A stretch of DNA of 64,000 nt from Nocardiopsis sp. FIRDI 009 (GCF_003386285.1 NZ_QPNC01000029.1:1-64000); one strand, 5' to 3'; numbered from the stretch's first letter, positions 26,361 to 35,835 are shown. Notes: generated from the letters alone by a model not told the origin. Translations and numbers: made by a program.

Positions 26361-27658
26361 CGTGCTCCTCCACGTGACTCGGAGTGGTGGACTGGATCCG
26401 GACCCGTGCCGGGCGTCCCCGGCCCCGCACCGCGGGGACCGGGGGCCCGCGGGCCGATGTCGGCCGGGGACAGCCCGCGCCGCGTGTACCGGTCCGCGTA
26501 GTCGTCGACGAGGGAGGCCAGATGCGCCGCGCCCATGCGGGGCAGGGCGCGGACACCCGCGTCGAAGCAGGTCCGGGCGCAGGCGGCGATCTCGGGGTCG
26601 GTGACACCCCGCTGTGCCGACCTGAGCCACAGGAGGGGGCTGGGGGCCTCCCCCCCGCACAGCCGCTCCGTGGCCTCCTCCGCGGTCGCGCGGGCCGCGG
26701 GGTCGTCGAGCAGGGCGGCGGTCAGCGCCATCGGAACGGGCCACCAGCGGTGGGGGAGGGCGTCGATCATGCGCAGCTCCCACCAACCGCGGGGGCGCAC
26801 CGGGGGGAAGAGCGTACTGAGGTGGAACTCCAGGTCGGCGAGGGTGGCGGGGCGGGGGCCCCGACCAGCGATCCACTCGGCGAGGGTGCAGCCGGGGTCG
26901 GCGACCCAGCGGCCGTCGCCTCCGGGGGCCTCGGGGATCGCCATGACCCTGGCGGCCAGCGCGTACTCGGCCCACGCGGTGGCGGGGTCGGACCGGTCGC
27001 CGCGGTCGAGGACCGGTCGGGTACGGGAGGCGTCGGTGGCTGCCCAGATCGCCCAACGGGTGGACTTCCAGCCGGTCGGGCGGCCGCGCCAGAGCGCGGA
27101 GTTGGCGAACGCCGCGACCAGCACCGGGCCGAGGCGGTGGGTGAGTTCCCAACGGGAGCGCAGGTCGGCGGCGTCGGCGCCGGTGTCCAGGCACACCTGG
27201 ACGGAGGCGGTGCTGCACATCATGGTGCGGCCGCTGGGCTGGCGGTGGTTGGTGAAGAAGCGCTCCATCGCGGTGTAGCGGGCCGAACGGAGCTGGCGCA
27301 GCGGCGGGCGGACCGGGTCGAGTGCGGCCCCGGACAGTTGGAGTCCGGCCTCCCCGAGGTTCTTGCCGACGTGGTCGAGGTCCGCGGCCAGGGCTTCGTG
27401 GACCTCGGCTGGGCCGGGTCGGGCGGCCGAGCTGAGTTCGAGCTGTCCGCCGGGTTCGAAGGTGATCCGGCTCCCCGCCGGCAGGGTCTCGGTCGTGTCC
27501 AACGCGTCCGTGAGGCGGGCGAGGTGGACGGGTTCGGTCGGGCGGGCGGGATCGGTGACGAGCCATTCGGTCTCGGCTCCGACCTTGCCCGGAGGCCCGG
27601 TCTTGAAGCAGACCCCGTTGATGTAGTCGTGTACGTCGTCCGTGGTGATGCGTGCCAT
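26357..27658 (-). CDS. egtA: Glutamate--cysteine ligase EgtA
   Basis: A 433-residue GCS2-type ATP-dependent ligase that makes gamma-glutamylcysteine, used by EgtB. The VGAETEWLV block near residue 28, ITFEPGGQLELSS near 65 (the E-P-GGQ-x-E motif for Mg/glutamate), MMCSTASVQVCLD and GRPTGWKSTRWAIW are all typical. The last 45 residues are Gly/Pro-rich and poorly conserved. As first gene of egtABCD it sets the cluster start; GAGAGG lies upstream of the ATG. Confidence 0.92.
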   Translation of the reverse strand: MARITTDDVHDYINGVCFKTGPPGKVGAETEWLVTDPARPTEPVHLARLTDALDTTETLPAGSRITFEPGGQLELSSAARPGPAEVHEALAADLDHVGKNLGEAGLQLSGAALDPVRPPLRQLRSARYTAMERFFTNHRQPSGRTMMCSTASVQVCLDTGADAADLRSRWELTHRLGPVLVAAFANSALWRGRPTGWKSTRWAIWAATDASRTRPVLDRGDRSDPATAWAEYALAARVMAIPEAPGGDGRWVADPGCTLAEWIAGRGPRPATLADLEFHLSTLFPPVRPRGWWELRMIDALPHRWWPVPMALTAALLDDPAARATAEEATERLCGGEAPSPLLWLRSAQRGVTDPEIAACARTCFDAGVRALPRMGAAHLASLVDDYADRYTRRGLSPADIGPRAPGPRGAGPGTPGTGPDPVHHSESRGGAR

Positions 27659-27824
27659 GGGACGCCCCTCTCGGTACCCCGCACCTCGGGTGACACCTCA
27701 AGGGTCCTGCCCATGAGTCAATGAGGTCGAACATGGGAAACGACCAGAAATCCGATGAACAATCCAGATACGCCAGGTGTCTGGTGCTGTGTACGCGACG
27801 ACGGAGCCGGTGACACCGGGTGTC

Positions 27825-27853
27825 GCGGCGGGTGCGGAGGGCACACCCGCCGC
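27825..27853 (-). terminator. Terminator of the nat gene
   Basis: GCGGCGGGTG (27825-27834) pairs exactly with 27844-27853 around a 9-base loop, just beyond the minus-strand stop at 27868. Confidence 0.65.
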
Positions 27854-27867
27854 CTGTGTGATGAGCG

Positions 27868-28800
27868 TCACTCCTTGGTGAACTCCCGGAGCCGCTGCTC
27901 GACCCCGGCCCGTTCCCCCGCGTCGAGCCCGATGCCGAACACCTCGTCCAGGACGAGGCCGACCTCCTCGACCGGCACCTCGGTCTGGGTCCGGGAGCCG
28001 TCGGGTCCGATCGTGGACAGGGTGGTGTCCATGAGCAGGCGCTGGACGTCCGAGCCGATGGTCTGGGCCATCAACCGCCCGGTGAACGGAGAGCGGGGGT
28101 GGCTGGCCAGGTAGTGGCTGAAGATCGCGTAGTCCTGGGGCAGTCGCGCGTCGGTGGTGAAGGAGTACAGCGGCCCCCACCCCGCCCCGTCGAAGCCGCG
28201 CAGCAACCACTCGTCCGCGCTGATGTCGTCCACGCGGTCCAGGCGCAGACCCCAGCCTCCCTGGCGCGCCTGGTGGCCGTCGACGAACGGGAACGGCTCC
28301 AACATCCCGCCGCCGCCGAACCCGACGTCCGCCAGCCACGGCGTACCGTCCACGTCCACCTTGAGCAGGGCGTGGGTGGAGGGCCGGGGGTGCCCCTGCG
28401 CACCCACCAGGACCCGGGCGGACAACGCGGTGAAGGTGAACCCCAGCCGGTCCAGGACGGACGCGAACAGGAGGTTCTGCTCGTAGCAGTACCCGCCCCT
28501 GCGCCGCCGGACCATCTTGTCCGTCAGCGCGGGCACGTCGAGGAGGATCGGTCGGCCGAGGACGATCTGGAGGTTCTCGAAGGGGATCGCGGCCAGGTGG
28601 GCGCGGTGCAGGGCCCGCAGGGTGTCGAGGGTCGGGGGCAGGTCGCCCGCCAACCCGATCCGCTCCAGGTAGAGCTCCAGGTCCAGCTCCCGGCCGCGCC
28701 AGAAGTCGCGCTCGGTGAACAACGCGTCCGGGCGGGGCGCCTCGGGAGGGGCGGTCCGGGTACTCGTGGTGCCGTCGGTGACGGGGTTCTCCGTAGCCAT
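27868..28800 (-). CDS. nat: Arylamine N-acetyltransferase
   Basis: A 310-residue NAT with the full Cys-His-Asp triad: Cys105 in RRGGYCYEQN, His143 in STHALLKV and Asp158 in LADVGFGG. FENLQIVLG near residue 75 is another family block. These enzymes transfer acetyl or longer acyl groups from CoA to arylamines, hydrazines and some polyketide amines. It starts only 29 bases after the dppF-type gene on the same strand, and a terminator follows it, so co-transcription with the peptide transporter is likely. A GTG six bases upstream is an alternative start. Confidence 0.9.
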   Translation of the reverse strand: MATENPVTDGTTSTRTAPPEAPRPDALFTERDFWRGRELDLELYLERIGLAGDLPPTLDTLRALHRAHLAAIPFENLQIVLGRPILLDVPALTDKMVRRRRGGYCYEQNLLFASVLDRLGFTFTALSARVLVGAQGHPRPSTHALLKVDVDGTPWLADVGFGGGGMLEPFPFVDGHQARQGGWGLRLDRVDDISADEWLLRGFDGAGWGPLYSFTTDARLPQDYAIFSHYLASHPRSPFTGRLMAQTIGSDVQRLLMDTTLSTIGPDGSRTQTEVPVEEVGLVLDEVFGIGLDAGERAGVEQRLREFTKE

Positions 28801-28829
28801 GTCCACCCCGAACCGGGGCTTCACGGGCG

Positions 28830-29987
28830 CTATTCCCCCACGTCGGCACGGTCCGGTGGCCGCATCCGGCCACGGGCGTCGGCGACCCGGTGACAGGCGG
28901 CCCGGTGTCCGGCACCGGCCTCGGACGACGCCTCCGGCACGGTGCTTCCCCTGAGGACCGCGGGATCCACCGTCCGACACCGGTCGGCCACCCCCGCCCG
29001 CTCCGCCTCGCCCGAGGCCAGCACCGGACAGCGCGGGTGGAACCGGCACCCCGGCGGCACGTGCGCGGGGTCGGGGGGCTCCCCCGACAACACCGTCGGC
29101 GCGCCCTCGGTCTCGGGCAGCACCGACAACAGGGCCCTGGTGTAGGGGTGGCGGGGCGCGGCGAGCACCTCCTCCACCCCGCCCACCTCGACCACCCTGC
29201 CGAGGTACATCACGGCGACACGGTCGGCGATGTTCCACGCCAGGCCCAGGTCGTGCGTGGCGACCAGGGCCGACAACCCCAGTTCGGCGCGCAGGTCCAG
29301 CAGCAGGCGCAGGATCTCCCCGCGCACGGAGGCGTCCAGGGAGGCCACCGGTTCGTCGGCGACCAGGACCTCCGGTTCCAGGACCAACGCCCCGGCGATG
29401 ACGACCCGCTGGCGCTGTCCCCCCGACAGCTCGTGCGGGTAGCGCGCCAGGAACCGTTCCGGTGGACGCAACCCGGCCCGCGCCAGCGCCCGGGCGACCC
29501 GCTCCGGCTCCTCGGCCGTGGTTCCCCCGTGGACACGCAGCCCCTCGGCGACCGCCTCGTACACGGTGCGGCGCGGGTTGAGCGATCCGGTCGGATCCTG
29601 CAGCACCAGCTGGACCCTGCGACGGAAACCGCGCAGGTGGCGGCTGCCGTAACGCAGCGGTCGGCCCTCGAAGAGCACCCTTCCCCGGGTCGGCCGCTCC
29701 AGGCCGAGCAGCACCCGGCCCAAGGTGGTCTTACCGCACCCGGACTCCCCCACCAGGGCCACGATCTCCCCCGCCGCCACGTCGAGATCGACCCCGTCGA
29801 CGGCGCGGACGGTCCGACCGCCACCCGGCGCGACGCCCGCCCCGAAGGCGACCTGCACACCGCGCGCGCTCAGGACGGGTCGGACGCCGGAGCCGCCGGT
29901 CGGGGACTCCTCGACCGACGGGGGCGGGTGGGCGCCGGTCCGCACGGTGCCGGGCGGCACCCCCGGGGAACCGTCGGCGCGGGTCAT
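28830..29987 (-). CDS. Peptide/nickel ABC transporter ATP-binding protein (DppF type)
   Basis: A 385-residue ATPase with about 40 extra N-terminal residues rich in Gly/Pro. Walker A ALVGESGCGKTT, Q-loop LVLQDPTGSLNPRR, signature LSGGQRQRV and Walker B VLVADEPVASLD are intact, and the C-terminal oligopeptide-importer extension has the Cys cluster PPGCRFHPRCP. It couples ATP hydrolysis to the DppBC-type permeases encoded upstream. Start overlaps the preceding ATPase stop (ATGA). Confidence 0.92.
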   Translation of the reverse strand: MTRADGSPGVPPGTVRTGAHPPPSVEESPTGGSGVRPVLSARGVQVAFGAGVAPGGGRTVRAVDGVDLDVAAGEIVALVGESGCGKTTLGRVLLGLERPTRGRVLFEGRPLRYGSRHLRGFRRRVQLVLQDPTGSLNPRRTVYEAVAEGLRVHGGTTAEEPERVARALARAGLRPPERFLARYPHELSGGQRQRVVIAGALVLEPEVLVADEPVASLDASVRGEILRLLLDLRAELGLSALVATHDLGLAWNIADRVAVMYLGRVVEVGGVEEVLAAPRHPYTRALLSVLPETEGAPTVLSGEPPDPAHVPPGCRFHPRCPVLASGEAERAGVADRCRTVDPAVLRGSTVPEASSEAGAGHRAACHRVADARGRMRPPDRADVGE

Positions 29988-30997
29988 GGAAGCTCCTTCC
30001 GCTCGGGTCCGGGGCGCACCGGACCGACGTGGACGCACGCGGCGTGGCGGGGCGAGCGCCCGTCGCTGTCGGGGGCCACCGGGTACAGGGGCGGGTCGAC
30101 GGCCGCGCAGACGTCCTGAGCGGAGACGCAGCGCGGTCGGAACACGCACCCCGGCGGCGGGGCGGCGGGGTCCGGCGGCTCGCCCGGCAGCCCACGGGGC
30201 GCCAGGCGTGAGGCGGGGTCCCCGATCCGGGGGAAGGCGGAGCTCAGGGCGCTCGCGTAGGGATGCGCCGGATCCCGCACGACCTCGGTGGCGGGCCCCT
30301 GCTCCACGACGCGGCCCGCGTACATGACGGCCAACCGGTCGCAGTGCGCGGCGAGCACCGACAGATCGTGGCTGATCATGATCATGCCGATGCCCTGCTC
30401 CGAGGTGAGTCCCCCGAGCAGCTCCAGGACCTGCGCCTGGATCATCACGTCCAGGGCGGTGGTGGCCTCGTCGGCGATGATCAGACGCGGCTCGCACGCC
30501 AGCGCCATGGCGATCATGACCCGCTGCCGCTGGCCGCCGGAGAGACGGTGGGGGTGGTCCCCCGCGCGGGAGGCGGGCAGTCCCACCCGCTCCAGGAGTT
30601 CGGCGACGCGGTCCCGGACCCGGCCGGGGGCGACGGTGCGGTGGATCAGCATGGGCTCGGCGATCTGGTCGCCGACCCGGCGGACGGGGTTCAGGGCGTG
30701 CAGCGCGCCCTGGAAGACGACGGCGGCGCCCACCCAGCGGACCGCGCGCAGACGTCCCCACCGCATGGTGAGGACGTCCTCCCCCTCCAGCAGGATCTCG
30801 CCGGTCGTGTGCGCCGTTCCCGGCAGCAGCCGCAGCAGGGCCAGGGCGACGGTGGACTTGCCGCTGCCGGACTCGCCCGCCAGCCCCAGGGTGCCCCCGG
30901 CCTCCACGGTCAGGTCCACCCCGCGCACGGCCGGGACGTCGCCGCCCGGGGCGCGGTAGGTGACACGCAGGTCGCGGACGTCGAGCAGGGTGGTCAA
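29984..30997 (-). CDS. Peptide/nickel ABC transporter ATP-binding protein (DppD type)
   Basis: A 337-residue ATPase paired with the DppF-type subunit. Walker A GLAGESGSGKST, signature LSGGQRQRV, Walker B LIIADEATTALD and the C-terminal PPGCVFRPRCV motif are present. The Q-loop region reads VVFQGALHALNPVRR, the usual DppD form. Translation apparently starts at a TTG (30997) that overlaps the permease stop as TTGA, with GGGAGG upstream; rare but consistent with its tightly overlapped neighbours. Confidence 0.9.
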   Translation of the reverse strand: MTTLLDVRDLRVTYRAPGGDVPAVRGVDLTVEAGGTLGLAGESGSGKSTVALALLRLLPGTAHTTGEILLEGEDVLTMRWGRLRAVRWVGAAVVFQGALHALNPVRRVGDQIAEPMLIHRTVAPGRVRDRVAELLERVGLPASRAGDHPHRLSGGQRQRVMIAMALACEPRLIIADEATTALDVMIQAQVLELLGGLTSEQGIGMIMISHDLSVLAAHCDRLAVMYAGRVVEQGPATEVVRDPAHPYASALSSAFPRIGDPASRLAPRGLPGEPPDPAAPPPGCVFRPRCVSAQDVCAAVDPPLYPVAPDSDGRSPRHAACVHVGPVRPGPERKELP

Positions 30998-31980
30998 CGC
31001 GCCTCCCGGAGTCGCGGGTTGAGGACGGACTCGACCGCGCGCCCGCACAGGGTGAAGGAGAGCGCGACGACGGCGATCGCCAGCCCCGGCGGGATCATGT
31101 ACCACCAGATCCCCGCGCTGATCGCCCCCGCGTTGCGCGCCGCCTCCAGGACCCCGCCCCACGACACGGTGGCGGGGTCGCCCATGCCGAGGAAGGACAG
31201 GGTGGACTCGGCGATGATCGAGGTGGCCACGAGCAGGGTGGTCTGGGCGAGCACCACGGGCGTCACGTTCGGCAGGACGTGCCACACCATGACGTGCGCG
31301 TGGCCTCCGCCGAGGGCGCGGGCGCGTTCGACGTAGGGTCTGGCCTCCACCGCGAGGGTCTGGGCCCGGACCAGGCGGGCGGTGGGCGGCCACACGGTGA
31401 GGCCGATGGCCAGGACGATGGTGCCGACACCGCGCGGCAGGACGGCGGCCAGCGCCACGGCCAGGACGAGGGTGGGCAGGACGAGGAACCAGTCGGTGAT
31501 CCGCATCAGGACGGTGGACACGGCCCTTCCCGCCAGGCCGCCGGAGGAGGCGAAGTGTCCGGCGGTGATCCCGATGACCGTGCCCAGGGCGACGGAGACG
31601 AATGTGGCCAGGAAACCCACCGTGAGCGAGACCCGGGCCCCCCACACCACCAGGTCCAGGACCGAGCGCCCGAAGTTGTCGGTGCCCAGCGGGTGGCGCC
31701 AGCTCGGCGGCTCGTAGGGGTCGCCCGGCGCCCGGGTGATGCTCAGTCCGGCTTCGTCGACGAACAGGGGCGCGGCCAGGGCCAGCACGCTGATGGCGAG
31801 CAGGACCGCCAGCCCGACCAGGCCCGCGCGGTGGCGGGCGTAGGAGCGCGCGAAGGCGGCCAGGGCCGCCCGTCGGCGGCGCCAGGCGAGCGCGGTGGGC
31901 CGGGGAGGGGCCGGGACGGGTGTGGTCGCGCGTTCGGGGCCGGGATCGGGCCGGGAGCCGCGCCCGGTGGGGGCGCTCAC
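30994..31980 (-). CDS. Peptide ABC transporter permease (DppC type)
   Basis: A 328-residue permease. A basic Pro-rich N-terminus leads to a first helix and the DppC/OppC landmark HPLGTDNFGRSVLDLVVWGA near residues 95-115. The EAA loop is VERARALGGGHAHVMVWHVL, and WGGVLEAARN precedes the last helix. Six helices in all. GTG start overlaps the upstream permease stop by four bases. Confidence 0.92.
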   Translation of the reverse strand: MSAPTGRGSRPDPGPERATTPVPAPPRPTALAWRRRRAALAAFARSYARHRAGLVGLAVLLAISVLALAAPLFVDEAGLSITRAPGDPYEPPSWRHPLGTDNFGRSVLDLVVWGARVSLTVGFLATFVSVALGTVIGITAGHFASSGGLAGRAVSTVLMRITDWFLVLPTLVLAVALAAVLPRGVGTIVLAIGLTVWPPTARLVRAQTLAVEARPYVERARALGGGHAHVMVWHVLPNVTPVVLAQTTLLVATSIIAESTLSFLGMGDPATVSWGGVLEAARNAGAISAGIWWYMIPPGLAIAVVALSFTLCGRAVESVLNPRLREAR

Positions 31981-33047
31981 GGCCGCACCCGGGGGTCGAG
32001 CAGGGGGTACACCAGGTCGGCGAGCAGGTTCATGAGGATCACCGAGGCCGCGAAGACGACGAAGAGTCCCTGGACGAGCCCCAGGTCGGGCACGCGCAGG
32101 CCGGAGTAGAAGAGCTGACCGAGCCCCGGCCAGGAGAACACCGTCTCGACAAGGATGACGCCGGAGACGACCTGGCCGAGGTTGAGGAAGACGAGGGTGA
32201 CGGTGGGCAGGAGGGCGTTGGGCACGGCGTGCCTGCGGCGGACGAGGCCGTCGCGCAGACCCTTGGCGCGGGCGGTGGTGAGGTAGTCGGCCCCCTTCTC
32301 GTCCATCAGGGACGAGCGCATGATCATGAGGTACTGGGCGTAGATCACCGCGACCATGGTGGCGACCGGCAGCACCATGTGCCAGGCGGTGTCCAGCACG
32401 GTGTCCAGGGCCCCGGAGACCCCCGGGGAGACCATGCCGCCGGTGGGGAACAGGCCGGGGACGAACCCGCGCCCCGAGGCGAGGACGACGATGAGGAGCA
32501 GCCCCAGCCAGAACGTGGGCACCGACCAGAGGAACAGGGCCACGGCGGTGTGGACCCGGTCGGCGCGCCCGCCCGGCCGCCATCCGGCCCGTGTGCCGAG
32601 GAACAGGCCGAGGAGGGCGGCCACGACCGTCCCCGTGCCGGCGAGCAGGACCGTGGGGCCGAGCCGTTCGAGGATGAGGTCGGCCACCGGCTCGCGGTAC
32701 TGGAAGGAGGTGCCGAGGTCGAACCGGGCGAGCCCGGCGCAGTAGTCGAGGAACTGCTGCCACAACGACTGGTCCAGCCCGAACTGGCGGCGCAGCTCCT
32801 CACGCTGTTCGGCGGTGACCTCACGCCCCTCGGTCATGGCTCGGACCGGGTCGCCGGGCAGGACGCGGAAGAGGAAGAACCCGGCGACGACCACCGCGAC
32901 CAGGGAGACCGCGGCGGTCAGCAGCCGCCCGGACACGTACACGAGCACCCGCCACGCGCGCCCGGGGCCGGCCCGGTCGCGCGCCGGGGAGGCGTCCGGC
33001 GGTCCCTGCGCCGCCGGGTCACCCGTCGTGGTGGGGGTCGAGGTCAC
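31977..33047 (-). CDS. Peptide ABC transporter permease (DppB type)
   Basis: A 356-residue permease. After 30 variable residues comes a helix ending FLFRVLPGDPVRAM, the DppB hallmark, then an external domain with QFGLDQSLWQQFLDY and DLGTSFQYREPV, and the EAA loop DYLTTARAKGLRDGLVRRRH. The final helices end LLDPRVRP. GTG start overlaps the binding-protein gene by four bases, so the whole transporter is translated as a coupled chain. Confidence 0.92.
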   Translation of the reverse strand: MTSTPTTTGDPAAQGPPDASPARDRAGPGRAWRVLVYVSGRLLTAAVSLVAVVVAGFFLFRVLPGDPVRAMTEGREVTAEQREELRRQFGLDQSLWQQFLDYCAGLARFDLGTSFQYREPVADLILERLGPTVLLAGTGTVVAALLGLFLGTRAGWRPGGRADRVHTAVALFLWSVPTFWLGLLLIVVLASGRGFVPGLFPTGGMVSPGVSGALDTVLDTAWHMVLPVATMVAVIYAQYLMIMRSSLMDEKGADYLTTARAKGLRDGLVRRRHAVPNALLPTVTLVFLNLGQVVSGVILVETVFSWPGLGQLFYSGLRVPDLGLVQGLFVVFAASVILMNLLADLVYPLLDPRVRP

Positions 33048-34885
33048 TCCCGGTCCTCCAGTGTGGCTCGGCGGCGGATGAGAACGAGGGCGCCAGCGGC
33101 CACCAGCACGACCGCGACCACCCCGGCCCCGGCCAGGATCCCGGTGGACACAGCGCCCCCGCCGGAGTCGGCCGCGGCCACGGGACGGGCCGACCACAGG
33201 GCCCAGTAACCGTCCTGGCCCCAGATGTTGCCGCCCGGGTCCGGCTGGATCTGGATGTCGGACACCCGGTCGCTGCGGTAGGCCTCCATGATGTTGGGGT
33301 AGGCGAGGACGTTGACGACCGCCTCGCGGTAGAGCACCTCCTGGAGTTCGTGGACGATCCCGGCGCGGGCGGACCGGTCGTACTCGGCGAGCTGCGCTGC
33401 GTAGAGCTCGTCGTACTCCTCGTCGCAGAAGTAGGCGTCGCCCTGCATCGTGCCGGGTTCCTCGGGGAGCGCCCCGCAGGTGTGGATGCCCAGTACGTAG
33501 TCCGGGTCGGGGTTGACCGTCCACCCCGTGAAGATGAGGTCGTACTCGGCGGCGTACAGGGCGTCGCTGAGCACTCCGGGGTCGACCGTCAGGTTCTCCA
33601 CCTCGACGCCGATGTCCGCGAGGCGCTCGACGAGGATCAGCCCAGCGTTGACGTTGGCGGGGCGGTCCCGGTGGACGTGCATGCGCAGTTCGAGCCGGTC
33701 CCCGTCGGGCGAGACGCGCACGCCGTCCTCGTCCCGCTCGTACCCGGCCTCGTCGAGCATGGCGTTGGCGGCGTCGGGGTCGAAGGCGAGGAAGTCCTCC
33801 TCCCCCTCCGGCGACCAGTGGAAGTCGGCGTAGCGCGCGGGGATGTACCCCCCGGCGGCGACGGCCTGCCCGCCGTGCGCGAGTTCGACGATCTCGTCGT
33901 TGTCGACGGCCATGACGATGGCCTGGCGCAGTGTGCGGTCGGCCAGGGCCGGGTGACCGTCGCCGAACGCCTCGCCGTCCTGGGTCCGGGCGCCGGGGTT
34001 GATGGTGAAGGCCTGGAAGCGCTTGCCGTCTGCGTGGTTGACGGTGATGCCGTCGACGTCCTCCAACGAGGATGCCTGGGCCTCGGTCAGCTCGTAGACG
34101 AACGTGACCTCGCCGCCGCGCAGGGCCTCGACCGCCGCGTCCTTCTCGGAGTAGTAGCGCAGGACGACCCGGTCGAAGCCGGGCGCGCCGCGCCAGTGGT
34201 CGGGGTTGGCCTCCAGGGTGATGGACTCACCCGGATCGTGGCCGACCAGCGTGAAGGGGCCGCTGCCGACGACGGGGAACTCCTCGTTGGGGTAGTCGGC
34301 GAAGGCGTCGCCCTCCTCCTCCAGGATCGGTTCCCACACGTGTCGGGGGACGATCGGAACGGCGAGGGACTCCATGGTGGCCTGGGGTTCGGCGAGTTCG
34401 ACGACGACCGTGCGGTCATCCGCGGCGGTGACGGACTCGAACCCAGCGACGTAGCTGCCCGAGGCGACGGCCGCGGTGTCGTTCTCCATGATCGTGGTGA
34501 GCGTCCAGGCGACGTCGTCGGCGGTGAGCGGCTCCCCGTCGGTGAAGACGACGTCGTCGCGGAGCTCGAAGGTCCAGGTGAGGCCGTCGTCGCTGGCCCG
34601 CCACCGCTGGGCCAGCGCCGGGGCGGGCTCGTTGGTCTCGGGGTCGACGGTGACCAGGGTGTCGTAGACGTGGCCGAGGACGTTGGTGGTGACGGCCAGC
34701 TGGGCGATGAAGGGGTTGAAGGTGTCGACCTGCTGGGTCACGGCGATCGTGAACGTGTCGAGGTCGGCGGTCCCGGCCGTGGCCGGTACCGCGGTGGAGC
34801 CCCCGATGAGGAGCAGCGCGGCGCTCGTGGCGGCCGCGCGCCGGAGGTGGGCGCCTGGAGGACGGGGACGGGGGTGGGTGTGCAT
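33044..34885 (-). CDS. Peptide ABC transporter substrate-binding protein with C-terminal membrane helix
   Basis: A 613-residue family-5 binding protein (DppA/OppA). A Sec signal with Ala-x-Ala type cleavage around residue 38 (VPATAG) replaces the usual lipobox: no Cys follows the hydrophobic core. Instead the C-terminus has a helix (ILAGAGVVAVVLVAAGALVLI) followed by RRRATLEDRE, which would anchor it to the membrane from the outside. Family motifs are VYDTLVTVDPETNEPAPALA near residue 75 and LRQAIVMAVDNDEIV near 310. ATG 34885 is chosen because the signal peptide begins there. Confidence 0.9.
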   Translation of the reverse strand: MHTHPRPRPPGAHLRRAAATSAALLLIGGSTAVPATAGTADLDTFTIAVTQQVDTFNPFIAQLAVTTNVLGHVYDTLVTVDPETNEPAPALAQRWRASDDGLTWTFELRDDVVFTDGEPLTADDVAWTLTTIMENDTAAVASGSYVAGFESVTAADDRTVVVELAEPQATMESLAVPIVPRHVWEPILEEEGDAFADYPNEEFPVVGSGPFTLVGHDPGESITLEANPDHWRGAPGFDRVVLRYYSEKDAAVEALRGGEVTFVYELTEAQASSLEDVDGITVNHADGKRFQAFTINPGARTQDGEAFGDGHPALADRTLRQAIVMAVDNDEIVELAHGGQAVAAGGYIPARYADFHWSPEGEEDFLAFDPDAANAMLDEAGYERDEDGVRVSPDGDRLELRMHVHRDRPANVNAGLILVERLADIGVEVENLTVDPGVLSDALYAAEYDLIFTGWTVNPDPDYVLGIHTCGALPEEPGTMQGDAYFCDEEYDELYAAQLAEYDRSARAGIVHELQEVLYREAVVNVLAYPNIMEAYRSDRVSDIQIQPDPGGNIWGQDGYWALWSARPVAAADSGGGAVSTGILAGAGVVAVVLVAAGALVLIRRRATLEDRE

Positions 34886-35108
34886 GGCGGCCCCTGTCGG
34901 GATCGTGGGCTCAGTGGTGTGCCACCTGGGGGGATGTTGGTTGTTTACCAATCCGCGGTGACGAGCGTCAATCACCTTCGGGGCAAGGTGTGGATAACGG
35001 AACGCGATCGGTACGGCGGTGACGTCATCCGTGGGTTCGAGGGGGCCCGTGTGCCGGATGCGGCGGCCCGGAACACCCCCGCGATTCGCGGGGAATGCTC
35101 TACTCCGC

Positions 35109-35114
35109 TACGGT
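35109..35114 (+). promoter_or_regulatory. Leaderless -10 element of the YdjM-type gene
   Basis: TACGGT lies seven bases before the ATG at 35122, and the spacer tcccgcc has no ribosome site. Confidence 0.6.
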
Positions 35115-35121
35115 TCCCGCC

Positions 35122-35835
35122 ATGATGGGGCACTCACACGCCTTGAGCGGCGTGGTCGGTTGGATGGCGGTCGTTCCGCTCGTCCAGGGCAGGGAATTCC
35201 TCGGACTCGGCTTCGACCTGGGCCCGGGCGAGATCATCGCGGGCTCCCTGGTGTGCGCGGGGGCGGCCCTGCTGCCCGACCTGGACCACAAGAGCGCCAC
35301 GGTGACCAAGACCTACGGAAAGGTCACCGAGTCCATGAGCGGGATCCTGGCGTGGGCGTTCGGGGGCCACCGGATGGGCACGCACTCGTTCCTCTTCGCG
35401 GCCCTCATGGGCGTCCTGGTCCAGCTGCTGGCCCTGTGGTCGGAGCTTGCGGTGCAGGTGTTCGTGTTCCTGCTGGTCGGCATCGCCCTCCAGGGTCTGG
35501 GTTTCGGCCTGGACAAGAACCGGGCGGCGTCCGGCGTCATCAACGCCCTGGGCACGGCGGCGATCACCCTCGCGCTGTTCGCGTCGGGTGTGAACTACAC
35601 ATGGCTGGGGCTGGCGGTGGCCTTCGGGTGCGTGCTGCACTTCTTCGGCGACATGATCACCAGGATGGGCGTACCGCTCTTCTGGCCGTTCACCAAGAAA
35701 CGGATCGGCCAGAACCAGGGGTTCGTCACCAACGGCCCCGTGGAGCAGAAGGTCGTCACTCCGCTGCTGACCACGGGGGTGATCGTCTACTCGATCTACC
35801 TCTTCGACTGGCCGGAGCTGCTCCCCGCCTACTGA
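35122..35835 (+). CDS. YdjM-type membrane-bound metal-dependent hydrolase family protein
   Basis: A 237-residue integral-membrane protein (LexA-binding, inner membrane-associated putative hydrolase family). Conserved polar residues typical of the family are present: GHSHALSG near the start, LLPDLDHKSATVTKTYG near residue 55, GGHRMGTHS near 90 and LHFFGDMIT near 175, with a basic PFTKKRIGQNQGF loop. Five or six helices. The catalytic activity of the family is not established; in enterobacteria YdjM is SOS-induced. An ATG pair at 35122/35125 leaves a one-residue ambiguity. Co-orientation with sbcDC further on is suggestive only. Confidence 0.82.
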   Translation: MMGHSHALSGVVGWMAVVPLVQGREFLGLGFDLGPGEIIAGSLVCAGAALLPDLDHKSATVTKTYGKVTESMSGILAWAFGGHRMGTHSFLFAALMGVLVQLLALWSELAVQVFVFLLVGIALQGLGFGLDKNRAASGVINALGTAAITLALFASGVNYTWLGLAVAFGCVLHFFGDMITRMGVPLFWPFTKKRIGQNQGFVTNGPVEQKVVTPLLTTGVIVYSIYLFDWPELLPAY

